From contig JAQGKG010000314.1 of the NCBI GenBank assembly GCA_028290245.1, positions 1-10,662 of the forward strand: a DNA stretch of 10,662 nucleotides, in the 5' to 3' direction. Below are positions 5,334 to 10,662 of the stretch, one piece after another. The stretch comes from Devosia sp. (GTDB taxonomy: Bacteria > Pseudomonadota > Alphaproteobacteria > Rhizobiales > Devosiaceae). Each line of letters begins with the position of its first letter. Within the stretch, counting starts at the first letter, position 1. A program made the position numbers and the translations under genes. The notes below the pieces were generated by a model. It saw nothing but the letters and a program-made list of their open reading frames with translations, ran no database searches and was not told the origin of the DNA.

Positions 5334-7103
5334 CTAGACGAGCTGCCGTCCCTTCTCGTCGATGATATCCCCGAGGTTGGCGGTATCGGGCAGGATGATT
5401 TCGTTATGCGGCTTGCCCGACGGGATCATCGGCAGGCAGTTCTCGTCCTTCTCGACCATGCAGTCGAACAGCACCGGGCCGTCGTAATCGAGCATTTCGG
5501 CAATCGCCGCGTCGAGCTCGGCCGGGTTGGAGCAACGGATGCCCTTGCCGCCGTAAGCCTCGGCCAGCTTAACGAAGTCAGGCAGCGATTCCGAATATGA
5601 ATGGGCGTAGCGCGAGCCATGCAGCAGGTCTTGCCACTGCCGGACCATGCCCATGCGCTCGTTGTTGAGGATAAAAATCTTGACCGGCAGCCGATACTGT
5701 ACCGCCGTCGACATTTCCTGCATCGTCATCTGCACCGAGGCTTCGCCAGCGATATCGATCACCAGCGCATCGGGATGCGCCACCTGCACGCCAACCGCGG
5801 CCGGCAGGCCATAGCCCATGGTGCCAAGGCCACCCGAGGTCATCCAGCGGTTCGGCTGGTCGAAGTGGAAATGCTGCGCCGCCCACATCTGGTGCTGTCC
5901 GACTTCGGTGGTGATATACACCTCCTTGGCCTGCTTCTTGGTCGCCTGATACAGCCGCTCGATAGCGTATTGCGGCTTGATGATGGTCTCGGAATTCTTG
6001 TAGCCGAGCGAATTCACCGCCCGCCACGTGGCGATCTGCTTCCACCATGGCGCCAGCGCCTCGGTGCGCGGCTGATTGGTCTTTGAGCGCCAGACGCGCA
6101 CCATTTCGCTCAGCACGCGCTCGCAATCGCCGATGATCGGGATATCGACATTGACCACCTTGTTGATCGAGGACGGGTCGATATCGACATGGATCTTGCG
6201 GCTACCGGGCGAGAACGCGTCGATGCGGCCCGTGATGCGGTCGTCAAAGCGCGCGCCGATGTTGATCATCACGTCGCAGTCATGCATCGCAAGGTTCGCT
6301 TCGTAGGTGCCGTGCATGCCCAGCATGCCCATCCACTGCGGATTGGACGCCGGGAAGGCGCCCAGCCCCATCAGCGTCGAGGTCACCGGGAAGCCTGTGA
6401 GCTCGGCAAGTTCGCGCAGGTGCTCCGACGCTGCCGGGCCAGCGTTGATCACGCCGCCACCGGTATAAAAAATCGGCCGCTCGGCCTTCAGCATCAGGTC
6501 CACGGCCGCCTCGATGGCAGCCGCATCGCCATCCATCTGCGGACGATAGCTCTGGTGGCGCAGCGTATCGAGATCGGGCTTGTAATAATCGCCCAGCGCA
6601 AACTGCACGTCCTTTGGAATATCGATGACAACCGGACCGGGACGACCGGTCGTGGCGATGAGGAAGGCCTCATGCATGATGCGCGGCAGGTCTTCGATCC
6701 GCTTCACTAGATAATTGTACTTTGTGCAGCTCCGGGTGATGCCGACCGTGTCGCATTCCTGGAACGCGTCCGAACCGATCAGCGTCGTTGGCACCTGCGC
6801 CGTGATGCAGATCAGTGGGATCGAATCCATCAGCGCATCGGTGAGGCCGGTGACCGCGTTGGTCGCGCCGGGGCCGGAGGTGACGAGAACCACGCCTGGC
6901 TTGCCGGTGGAGCGCGCATAGCCTTCGGCCATATGCGTCGCGCCCTGCTCATGCCGTACGAGGATATGCTGCACGGTGTCCTGCTGGAACATCGCATCAT
7001 AGATCGGCAAGGCCGCGCCGCCCGGATAGCCGAAAACATGCTCCACCCCCTGATCGATCAGGGCCTGTATCACCATTTCCGCGCCGGTCATTTTTTCGGC
7101 CAT
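5334..7103 (-). CDS. ilvB: Acetolactate synthase large (catalytic) subunit
   Basis: This ThDP-, Mg- and FAD-dependent enzyme makes 2-acetolactate from two pyruvates, or 2-aceto-2-hydroxybutyrate from pyruvate and 2-oxobutyrate. It has 589 residues, the normal length. In order: FGYPGGAALPIYDA (24-37); catalytic Glu52 in RHEQGATHMAEGYAR; SGPGATN (76-82); AQVPTTLIGSDAFQE (102-116); FAD-contacting GARFDDRITG (283-292); and the C-terminal ThDP domain with GLGTMGYGLPAA (425-436). The metal-binding GDG-type motif reads G453-E454-A455, with the paired Asn-Asn at 480-481. Glu in place of the usual Asp is noteworthy. The ATG is preceded by GGAAGGA with 7 bp spacing. Expression is likely set by the attenuator upstream. 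The symbol ilvI is also used for this family. Confidence 0.98.
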   Translation of the reverse strand: MAEKMTGAEMVIQALIDQGVEHVFGYPGGAALPIYDAMFQQDTVQHILVRHEQGATHMAEGYARSTGKPGVVLVTSGPGATNAVTGLTDALMDSIPLICITAQVPTTLIGSDAFQECDTVGITRSCTKYNYLVKRIEDLPRIMHEAFLIATTGRPGPVVIDIPKDVQFALGDYYKPDLDTLRHQSYRPQMDGDAAAIEAAVDLMLKAERPIFYTGGGVINAGPAASEHLRELAELTGFPVTSTLMGLGAFPASNPQWMGMLGMHGTYEANLAMHDCDVMINIGARFDDRITGRIDAFSPGSRKIHVDIDPSSINKVVNVDIPIIGDCERVLSEMVRVWRSKTNQPRTEALAPWWKQIATWRAVNSLGYKNSETIIKPQYAIERLYQATKKQAKEVYITTEVGQHQMWAAQHFHFDQPNRWMTSGGLGTMGYGLPAAVGVQVAHPDALVIDIAGEASVQMTMQEMSTAVQYRLPVKIFILNNERMGMVRQWQDLLHGSRYAHSYSESLPDFVKLAEAYGGKGIRCSNPAELDAAIAEMLDYDGPVLFDCMVEKDENCLPMIPSGKPHNEIILPDTANLGDIIDEKGRQLV

Positions 7104-7162
7104 CGTCTAATCCTTCCAACAGTCCATTTGTGAGCCCAGTCTCGTAGCGGCAAAAACCGGGC

Positions 7163-7188
7163 AATAAAAAAGGCCCCGTTCGGGACCT
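7163..7188 (-). terminator. ilvB attenuator terminator
   Basis: On the minus strand AGGTCCC (7182-7188) and GGGGCCT (7171-7177) form a 7-bp stem with one wobble around a GAAC loop, followed directly by TTTTTATT. It sits 31 bp after the leader-peptide stop and 60 bp before the ilvB start codon, the usual place for an attenuator. The 8-mer AGGTCCCG that starts the stem is repeated exactly at 7270-7277, over the leader-peptide ribosome site, and could compete for the 3' arm. Confidence 0.85.
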
Positions 7189-7194
7189 GTTTTC

Positions 7195-7242
7195 GGCGCA
7201 CCAGCTATCGCGCGGGAACTTATCCCACGTTGCTGATGCGCC
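7195..7242 (-). promoter_or_regulatory. Long stem of the ilvB leader RNA, ahead of the attenuator
   Basis: GGCGCATCAGC (7232-7242) pairs with GCTGGTGCGCC (7195-7205) over 11 bp with one U-G wobble. The 5' arm covers leader-peptide codons 10 to 13 (Arg, Arg, Ile, Ser), and the 3' arm ends 6 nt before the terminator stem. A ribosome stalled on the Leu-Ile-Leu-Val-Val codons just upstream would cover part of the 5' arm. Inside the loop GGGA and TCCC can pair; GGGA could alternatively pair with the TCCC of the terminator arm. Confidence 0.65.
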
Positions 7243-7270
7243 TGCCTACTACGAGAATGAGTGCCCGCAC
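7220..7270 (-). CDS. ilvB leader peptide (transcription attenuation)
   Basis: This is a 16-codon reading frame, MRALILVVGRRISNVG, with a GTG start at 7268-7270 and TAA stop at 7220-7222. A strong ribosome site AAGGAG (7278-7283) lies 7 bp before the start. Seven of the 15 residues after the start are Leu, Ile or Val, with LILVV in a row, which is the signature of a leader that senses charged branched-chain tRNAs. It precedes ilvB by 116 bp and is followed by an 11-bp stem and an intrinsic terminator. The product most likely has no role of its own; shortage of Leu, Ile or Val would stall the ribosome and let transcription reach ilvB-ilvH. Confidence 0.88.
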   Translation of the reverse strand: MRALILVVGRRISNVG

Positions 7271-7298
7271 GGGACCTCTCCTTGAAATTACGGACGTA

Positions 7299-7328
7299 CT
7301 GATAGGGTCATTGCGCCGAATGTGTCAA
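7299..7328 (-). promoter_or_regulatory. Promoter of the ilvB leader operon
   Basis: On the minus strand a consensus TTGACA (7323-7328) and TATCAG (7299-7304) are 18 bp apart. Transcription would start near 7292, giving about 9 nt before the leader-peptide ribosome site and about 190 nt before ilvB. Confidence 0.7.
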
Positions 7329-7363
7329 GGCCCCGCCCAAACACTAAATACCATGCCTAACTA

Positions 7364-7402
7364 TTGACCAGCTACGCCACATCACTTAACGTAACACTTA
7401 AC
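7364..7402 (+). promoter_or_regulatory. Candidate promoter and direct repeat before the AHSA1-domain gene
   Basis: TTGACC (7364-7369) and TAACGT (7387-7392) are 17 bp apart; the -10 match is poor. Over it lies an exact 8-bp direct repeat, CACTTAAC at 7383-7390 and 7395-7402, with a 12-bp period. Repeats placed like this often bind a regulator. The divergent ilvB promoter starts only 36 bp away. Confidence 0.4.
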
Positions 7403-7422
7403 AGTCAATGAGGAGACCACCA

Positions 7423-7869
7423 ATGACCGACCGATCCATCGCCCATGGCACCTTCGTGCTGGAACGCACCTATCCCGCTAGCCCGGCCCGCGTCTTCCGC
7501 GCCTGGTCGGACCCTGCAGTCAAGGCCACCTGGTTCGGCGACGGCACGGCCCCAGCTGAGTTCGACTTCCGCGAGGGCGGCCGCGAACTGGTCAAAGCCG
7601 GTGAAGGTGACGGCGAGTTCGGCTTCGACGTCCTCTATCAGGACATCGTCGAGAACAATCGCATCATCTACACCTATTACATGACCATGGGCGGCAAGCG
7701 CATTTCGGTCTCCGTCGCCGCCATCGAACTGTTCGCCGAGGGCAGCGGCACTCGCATGACGGTCACCGAACACGGCTGCTTCCTCGATGGCCTCGACAAC
7801 ATGGAACAGCGCAAGCGCGGCACCTCCGACCTGCTGGATGCCCTGGGTCGCGAACTCGCCAAGAACTAG
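7423..7869 (+). CDS. SRPBCC-domain protein of the AHSA1 (Aha1 C-terminal-like) family
   Basis: The protein has 148 residues and forms a single START/Bet v1-like domain. The N-terminal strand is followed by the family hallmark YPASPARVFRAWSDPAVKATWF (about 17-38). The acidic EFDFREGG turn, a YTYYM strand, the GTRMTVTEHG strand and a long C-terminal helix with DNMEQRKRGTSDLLDAL complete the fold. The fold makes a hydrophobic pocket, but substrates are unknown for nearly all bacterial members, so no reaction is assigned. The ATG at 7423 is preferred over one at 7408 because GAGGAG lies 7 bp before it. Such genes often sit next to an ArsR-type regulator; none is visible here. Confidence 0.88.
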   Translation: MTDRSIAHGTFVLERTYPASPARVFRAWSDPAVKATWFGDGTAPAEFDFREGGRELVKAGEGDGEFGFDVLYQDIVENNRIIYTYYMTMGGKRISVSVAAIELFAEGSGTRMTVTEHGCFLDGLDNMEQRKRGTSDLLDALGRELAKN

Positions 7870-7956
7870 TCAAATTCCGCCGCATTAGTATCGACAAAGC
7901 CGCTAAACCATAGTCCATAGAAGCGTCTCCAAACCTTCAGGACCGCACCGCCAGCA

Positions 7957-9387
7957 ATGCCACGGACTATACTGCCTCTTGGCATTGCACTTATCTTCCT
8001 GGTGGGAGCGGCGATCACTGCCGGCTTGATCCTGCCCGCCGGGCCGATGCAGTGGTTGGTCATCATTGGCGCTGTGGCGGCCGGCTACATGGCGCTCAAT
8101 ATCGGCGCCAACGACGTCGCCAACAATGTCGGCCCAGCAGTCGGCGCCAAGGCGCTGACCATGGGCGCGGCGCTGGCAATTGCGGCAAGTTTCGACGCTG
8201 CGGGCGCGCTGCTGGCTGGTAGCGATGTGGTCGATACTGTCGCCAACAACATCATTTCGTTCAATGCCGACCTGTCCCCGCTGACCCTGATCCAGGTCAT
8301 GATCTCGGCTCTGCTTGCCGCAGCACTGTGGATCAACGCATCGACCTTCGTCGGCGCTCCGGTCTCCACCACTCACGCCATTATCGGCGGCATTGTCGGC
8401 GCTGCCGTCGCCGCAGCAGGTCTAGGCGCTGTAAGTTGGCCCACAGTCGGCATGATCGCCGTGAGCTGGATGCTGTCGCCGCTGCTTGGCGCAGTATTCG
8501 CGGCGGGCCTTCACTCCGCCATTCGGCGCACCATCACCCGCCGGGCCAACAAGCTCGCCGCAGCCCGTATCTGGGTGCCCATTCTTGTCGCCGCCATGTC
8601 CGGCATTTTTGCCATGTATCTGGCAACCAAGGCACTCACCCAATGGTGGCAGCCCGGCCTGGTGCCAACGCTGCTGGTCGGCCTCGCCGCCGCCGTTATC
8701 GGCTACATGATTTCAATGCCTTGGGTGCGGATGCGTTCTCTGGGGTTGAACAACCGCAAGAAGCAGGTGGCCACGCTGTTTCGCCCGCCGCTGATCGTCG
8801 CGGCCGCCTTGCTGTCCTTTGCCCACGGCGCCAACGACGTCGCCAATGCACTGGGGCCGCTGGTCGCCATCGTGCGCGCCGCGCGTCTCACCACTGGTGA
8901 TGCCTTCCATGTAGCGCCCTGGGAGTTGGCAATCGGCGCAGCGGGCATTGCCGTTGGCATTGCACTGTTCGGCCCGCGCGTCATCCATACGGTGGGCGAG
9001 CAGATCACCAAGCTCAATGAAATCCGCGCCTTCTGCGTAGCCTTATCAGCGGCCGTTACAGTTCTGACCGCATCGGCCCTAGGTCTGCCCGTCTCCTCCA
9101 CCCACGTAGCCGTCGGCGCAGTGTTCGGCGTCGGCTTCGTGCGAGAATTCCTCGCCATCCGCAACATGAACGGCGCCGCCGTGCCGGTCCGCGCCAGTCT
9201 CGTCGATGCGTCCACGCTCAATGACCGCCCCGAACAGGCCCTGGCCCGCGAGCGGCGCAATGAACGGCGCTATCTGGTGCGGCGTCTGAAGGTTGCTCAG
9301 ATCGCCGCGGCTTGGGTTGTCACCCTGCCCGCCTCCGCCATTATCGCCGCTACGGTCTACCGTGTGCTGCCGGCCTTCACTGCGTAA
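7957..9387 (+). CDS. Inorganic phosphate transporter, PiT (Pho4) family
   Basis: The protein has 476 residues and is an inner-membrane Pi permease, in bacteria usually coupled to H+ and often carrying metal-phosphate complexes. The two inverted halves of the fold each show the family repeats: GANDVANNVGP (50-60) with GAPVSTTHAIIGG (133-145), and GANDVANALGP (291-301) with GLPVSSTHVAVGA (376-388). Hydrophobic segments fill most of the chain, with a basic cytosolic loop near 188-202 and another at 257-272; a charged stretch (about 405-445) precedes the last membrane helix. No in-frame start exists between the ATG at 7957 and a stop at 7918, and no good ribosome site is visible, so the true start could be further in. 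The 3' end overlaps the convergent Nudix gene by 11 bp. Confidence 0.95.
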   Translation: MPRTILPLGIALIFLVGAAITAGLILPAGPMQWLVIIGAVAAGYMALNIGANDVANNVGPAVGAKALTMGAALAIAASFDAAGALLAGSDVVDTVANNIISFNADLSPLTLIQVMISALLAAALWINASTFVGAPVSTTHAIIGGIVGAAVAAAGLGAVSWPTVGMIAVSWMLSPLLGAVFAAGLHSAIRRTITRRANKLAAARIWVPILVAAMSGIFAMYLATKALTQWWQPGLVPTLLVGLAAAVIGYMISMPWVRMRSLGLNNRKKQVATLFRPPLIVAAALLSFAHGANDVANALGPLVAIVRAARLTTGDAFHVAPWELAIGAAGIAVGIALFGPRVIHTVGEQITKLNEIRAFCVALSAAVTVLTASALGLPVSSTHVAVGAVFGVGFVREFLAIRNMNGAAVPVRASLVDASTLNDRPEQALARERRNERRYLVRRLKVAQIAAAWVVTLPASAIIAATVYRVLPAFTA

Positions 9388-9841
9388 CGCGTTGAGCGGT
9401 CAATTGCCTGTGAAAGCTCTCGGCGATCCGCACCAATGAACGATCATCCAGCAGGCGGCGCGTTTCGGCCAGCAAGGCCCAGTGCCGTAGCCGCTGCTCC
9501 ATCTCGTCCCACGTCTCATGCTGCGCATCGACGCGGAGTGGATAGAGGTCGACATCGACCAGCATGCCTTTGTCTGAATTTTGGTAGCTGCCGATTGGCT
9601 CCGTGCCGACCTGGCCAGTCACGCCAGCCTCTTCCAGTGCTTCCTTGGCAGCGCTATCCCAAGCCGTCATTCCGGTACTGATCGACCCTTTAGGAAAGAT
9701 CCACCGCCCGGTGCGCCTAGAGGTCACCAGCAAAAAGACGACGCGATTTTCAATGATGCTGTAAGGCAGAGCGCCCGACTGCCTGTTACCCGGGATATGG
9801 TCGACCCTTGGGCTCCAGTGGCGCAGGAATTCACGCAGCAT
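9377..9841 (-). CDS. Nudix hydrolase family protein with an altered Nudix box
   Basis: The protein has 154 residues from the ATG at 9839-9841, chosen because TGGAGGG lies 6 bp upstream; a TTG 33 bp further up lacks support. The Nudix fold is clear: SGALPYSI with the first strand (22-29), RTGRWIFPKG (43-52), then the box at 52-74. The box keeps Gly52 and the core KEALEEAGV (66-74) with Glu67, Glu70 and Glu71 for metal binding, but the first Glu of the consensus is Met58 and the Arg is Lys66. WIFPKG and the altered first half resemble the diphosphoinositol-polyphosphate-hydrolase-like Nudix proteins common in Rhizobiales. A nucleotide or polyphosphate substrate is likely, but it cannot be named. 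The last 11 bp overlap the phosphate transporter gene. Confidence 0.88.
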   Translation of the reverse strand: MLREFLRHWSPRVDHIPGNRQSGALPYSIIENRVVFLLVTSRRTGRWIFPKGSISTGMTAWDSAAKEALEEAGVTGQVGTEPIGSYQNSDKGMLVDVDLYPLRVDAQHETWDEMEQRLRHWALLAETRRLLDDRSLVRIAESFHRQLTAQRVTQ

Positions 9842-9934
9842 GGATCGCCCTCCATCTGTTAGTTCCGGCAACAAGTCTGCACCAACCCGACCATCAAGTC
9901 GAGCCTAGCGCATCCTGCCTGTGTAAAAGCCAAC

Positions 9935-9958
9935 AAAAAAGGGCCCCGTGGGGCCCTT
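9935..9958 (-). terminator. Intrinsic terminator of the cold-shock gene
   Basis: On the minus strand AAGGGCCC (9951-9958) and GGGCCCTT (9939-9946) form an 8-bp perfect stem with a CACG loop, running into TTTTTT (9935-9940). It lies 20 bp after the csp stop and insulates the Nudix gene from the csp transcript. Confidence 0.92.
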
Positions 9959-9978
9959 CGAAAACACGTCTTTCGAGC

Positions 9979-10194
9979 TTAGCTCAGCAACGTCAGGTTG
10001 GTCGCCGATTCCTTGCCATCACGGCCGGTTTCGATCTCATAGGTCACCTTGTCGTTCTCATACAGGCCCTGCAGGCCCGAGCGCTGAACGGCCGAGATGT
10101 GGACGAAGGCATCCTTGCCGCCGTTGTCTGGTGAAATGAAGCCGAAGCCCTTGGTGGTGTTGAAGAATTTTACGGTACCGGTGATGGCAGCCAT
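9979..10194 (-). CDS. Cold-shock domain protein (CspA family)
   Basis: The protein has 71 residues and forms a single OB-fold domain that binds single-stranded RNA or DNA and acts as an RNA chaperone. RNP1 is KGFGFI (residues 15-20) and RNP2 is FVHIS (30-34); TGTVKFFN opens the first strand, and VTYEIETGRDGKESATNL closes the barrel. The ATG at 10192-10194 is chosen because GAGGA lies 8 bp before it and because the family begins here; the start 24 bp upstream is unlikely. Genomes of this group carry several csp copies, so neither the paralogue nor cold-inducibility can be told from sequence. The gene has its own promoter, a leader of about 90 nt and a strong terminator. Confidence 0.96.
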   Translation of the reverse strand: MAAITGTVKFFNTTKGFGFISPDNGGKDAFVHISAVQRSGLQGLYENDKVTYEIETGRDGKESATNLTLLS

Positions 10195-10289
10195 AGTCGT
10201 AGTCCTCGCAGTGGACACCGCCGAAGCGGGTAGGGTTGAAAACGGGCCTGTTAGAGCCCAGTCAGCGTAAGTAACAAACGCAGTGCCAA

Positions 10290-10318
10290 AATATGGCCGG
10301 TCGGTTTCATAAATTCAA
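10290..10318 (-). promoter_or_regulatory. Candidate csp promoter with long 5' leader
   Basis: On the minus strand TTGAAT (10313-10318) and CATATT (10290-10295) are 17 bp apart. Transcription starting near 10283 would leave a leader of about 88 nt before the ATG at 10194. Long leaders are typical of cspA-type genes, where RNA structure controls translation with temperature. Confidence 0.5.
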
Positions 10319-10344
10319 GTCAGTTGTTATTCAAAGAGACACCC

Positions 10345-10364
10345 AGCCCGGATTTCTCCGGGCC
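10345..10364 (-). terminator. Probable terminator of the glycine-zipper gene
   Basis: On the minus strand GGCCCGGA and TCCGGGCT form an 8-bp stem with one wobble around a GAAA tetraloop. The bases after it (GGGTGTCTCTTTG) are only weakly T-rich. It is 56 bp after the lipoprotein stop and just before the csp promoter. Confidence 0.65.
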
Positions 10365-10375
10365 GAGTGCCTGTT

Positions 10376-10412
10376 GCGCCTTGGGGCGCGTGCAGCATGG
10401 GGCGATGCTGCA
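10376..10412 (-). repeat. Two further hairpins after the glycine-zipper gene
   Basis: TGCAGCAT (10391-10398) and ATGCTGCA (10405-10412) form a perfect 8-bp stem with a 6-nt loop, starting 8 bp after the stop codon. Next to it GCGCC (10376-10380) and GGCGC (10385-10389) form a 5-bp stem. With the terminator downstream this gives three stems in 68 bp; they may protect the mRNA 3' end. Confidence 0.45.
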
Positions 10413-10419
10413 ACTCTCG

Positions 10420-10662
10420 TTAGCCGCGTGGGCAAGTGTCGCGATAGCGGCTGCCATCTGGGCGCTGGTAAACGCAAACATTGTTGCCGCTGCTCGAGCG
10501 ACCGACAACGTCACCGGCTGCAGCACCAACAACGGCGCCAACGCCAGCGCCAACAGCGGTGCTGAGCACGCTACCGCCTGCAGCAGCGCCAATCACGCCA
10601 CCGCCGACAGCGCCGATCGTGGCACCCTGCTGGGTGGTGGTGCAGGCAGCCATTGAGAGGCA
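10420..10662 (-). CDS. Glycine-zipper outer-membrane lipoprotein, 5' end missing
   Basis: Eighty codons are visible and the frame is open at the window edge. The visible N-terminus reads CLSMAACTTTQQGA: MAAC fits a lipobox, so the in-frame Met at 10651-10653 is probably inside the signal peptide and not the start. After the lipid-bearing Cys comes a Gly/Ala-rich region of about 40 residues with repeated GxxxG spacing (GAVGGGVIGAAAGG, then GAGVGAVVGAAAG), the glycine-zipper pattern of SlyB/OsmB-type lipoproteins. The C-terminus, NNVCVYQRPDGSRYRDTCPRG with slight variation in its spacing, carries two cysteines that could form a disulfide. Such proteins sit in the outer membrane and are often linked to envelope stress; the exact role is unknown. 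Confidence 0.82.
   Translation of the reverse strand, partial: CLSMAACTTTQQGATIGAVGGGVIGAAAGGSVLSTAVGAGVGAVVGAAAGDVVGRSSSGNNVCVYQRPDGSRYRDTCPRG

Noticed and set aside
5025..6710. Several long plus-strand frames opposite ilvH and ilvB
   Set aside because: All are shadows of the two conserved acetolactate synthase genes and show no independent protein features.
4758..7103. Possibility that the ilvB-ilvH-pdxJ block or any other cluster is a new defence or mobile system
   Set aside because: Every gene in the block is a recognised biosynthetic enzyme with intact family motifs, and there are no nucleases, integrases, terminal repeats or composition shifts to suggest transfer.
7405..7773. 122-codon minus-strand frame opposite the AHSA1-domain gene
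   Set aside because: It is antisense to a recognisable SRPBCC protein and has no ribosome site or domain of its own.
9842..9934. Promoter for the Nudix gene
   Set aside because: I looked for -35/-10 pairs on the minus strand here and found none with acceptable boxes and spacing, so none is reported although one is probably present.
10293..10656. Two plus-strand frames (90 and 110 codons) opposite the glycine-zipper gene and csp promoter
   Set aside because: Their products are low-complexity reflections of the Gly/Ala-rich repeat codons on the other strand; the minus-strand lipoprotein explains the region.

Overview
The window is ordinary chromosomal DNA from a GC-rich alphaproteobacterium, most likely of the order Hyphomicrobiales (Rhizobiales). 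Devosiaceae would fit, but that is an impression from protein style, not a test. The evidence is the rhizobial-type PdxJ and IlvB sequences, a Pho4/PiT phosphate permease, a Kup K+ permease and a short CspA-type protein. I see no tRNA, rRNA, CRISPR, insertion sequence, phage gene or toxin/defence cassette, and base composition looks even throughout.

Layout. Positions 2-346 hold the 3' end of an old-yellow-enzyme oxidoreductase (+). Positions 467-904 encode a small unrecognised secreted protein (+), which converges on kup (964-2892, -) across a strong palindrome. Upstream of kup lie the terminator and then the gene of a flavodoxin-fold FMN reductase (3080-3694, -), whose promoter region carries an unusual nested inverted repeat. 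Positions 3931-7292 form a minus-strand biosynthetic block: promoter, leader peptide with attenuator, ilvB, ilvH, pdxJ. A divergent promoter region (about 7293-7422) leads to an SRPBCC/AHSA1 protein (7423-7869, +) and then a PiT phosphate transporter (7957-9387, +). The latter overlaps the end of a convergent Nudix gene (9377-9841, -) by 11 bp. A strong terminator separates that from a cold-shock protein gene with a long 5' leader (9979-10194, -). The window ends inside a glycine-zipper lipoprotein gene (10420-10662, -).

Functional links. IlvB and IlvH form acetohydroxyacid synthase, the first common enzyme of valine, leucine and isoleucine synthesis. Two controls are visible: a transcription attenuator with a 16-residue leader peptide rich in Leu, Ile and Val, and an intact valine-binding site in IlvH. 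pdxJ (vitamin B6 synthesis) follows ilvH after 83 bp that can fold into competing hairpins, one of which abuts the pdxJ start codon. Kup and PiT are independent ion importers.

I did not find a convincing new biological system. The most interesting signals are regulatory: the ilvB attenuator, the pdxJ leader hairpins, and the nested dyad at the FMN reductase promoter.
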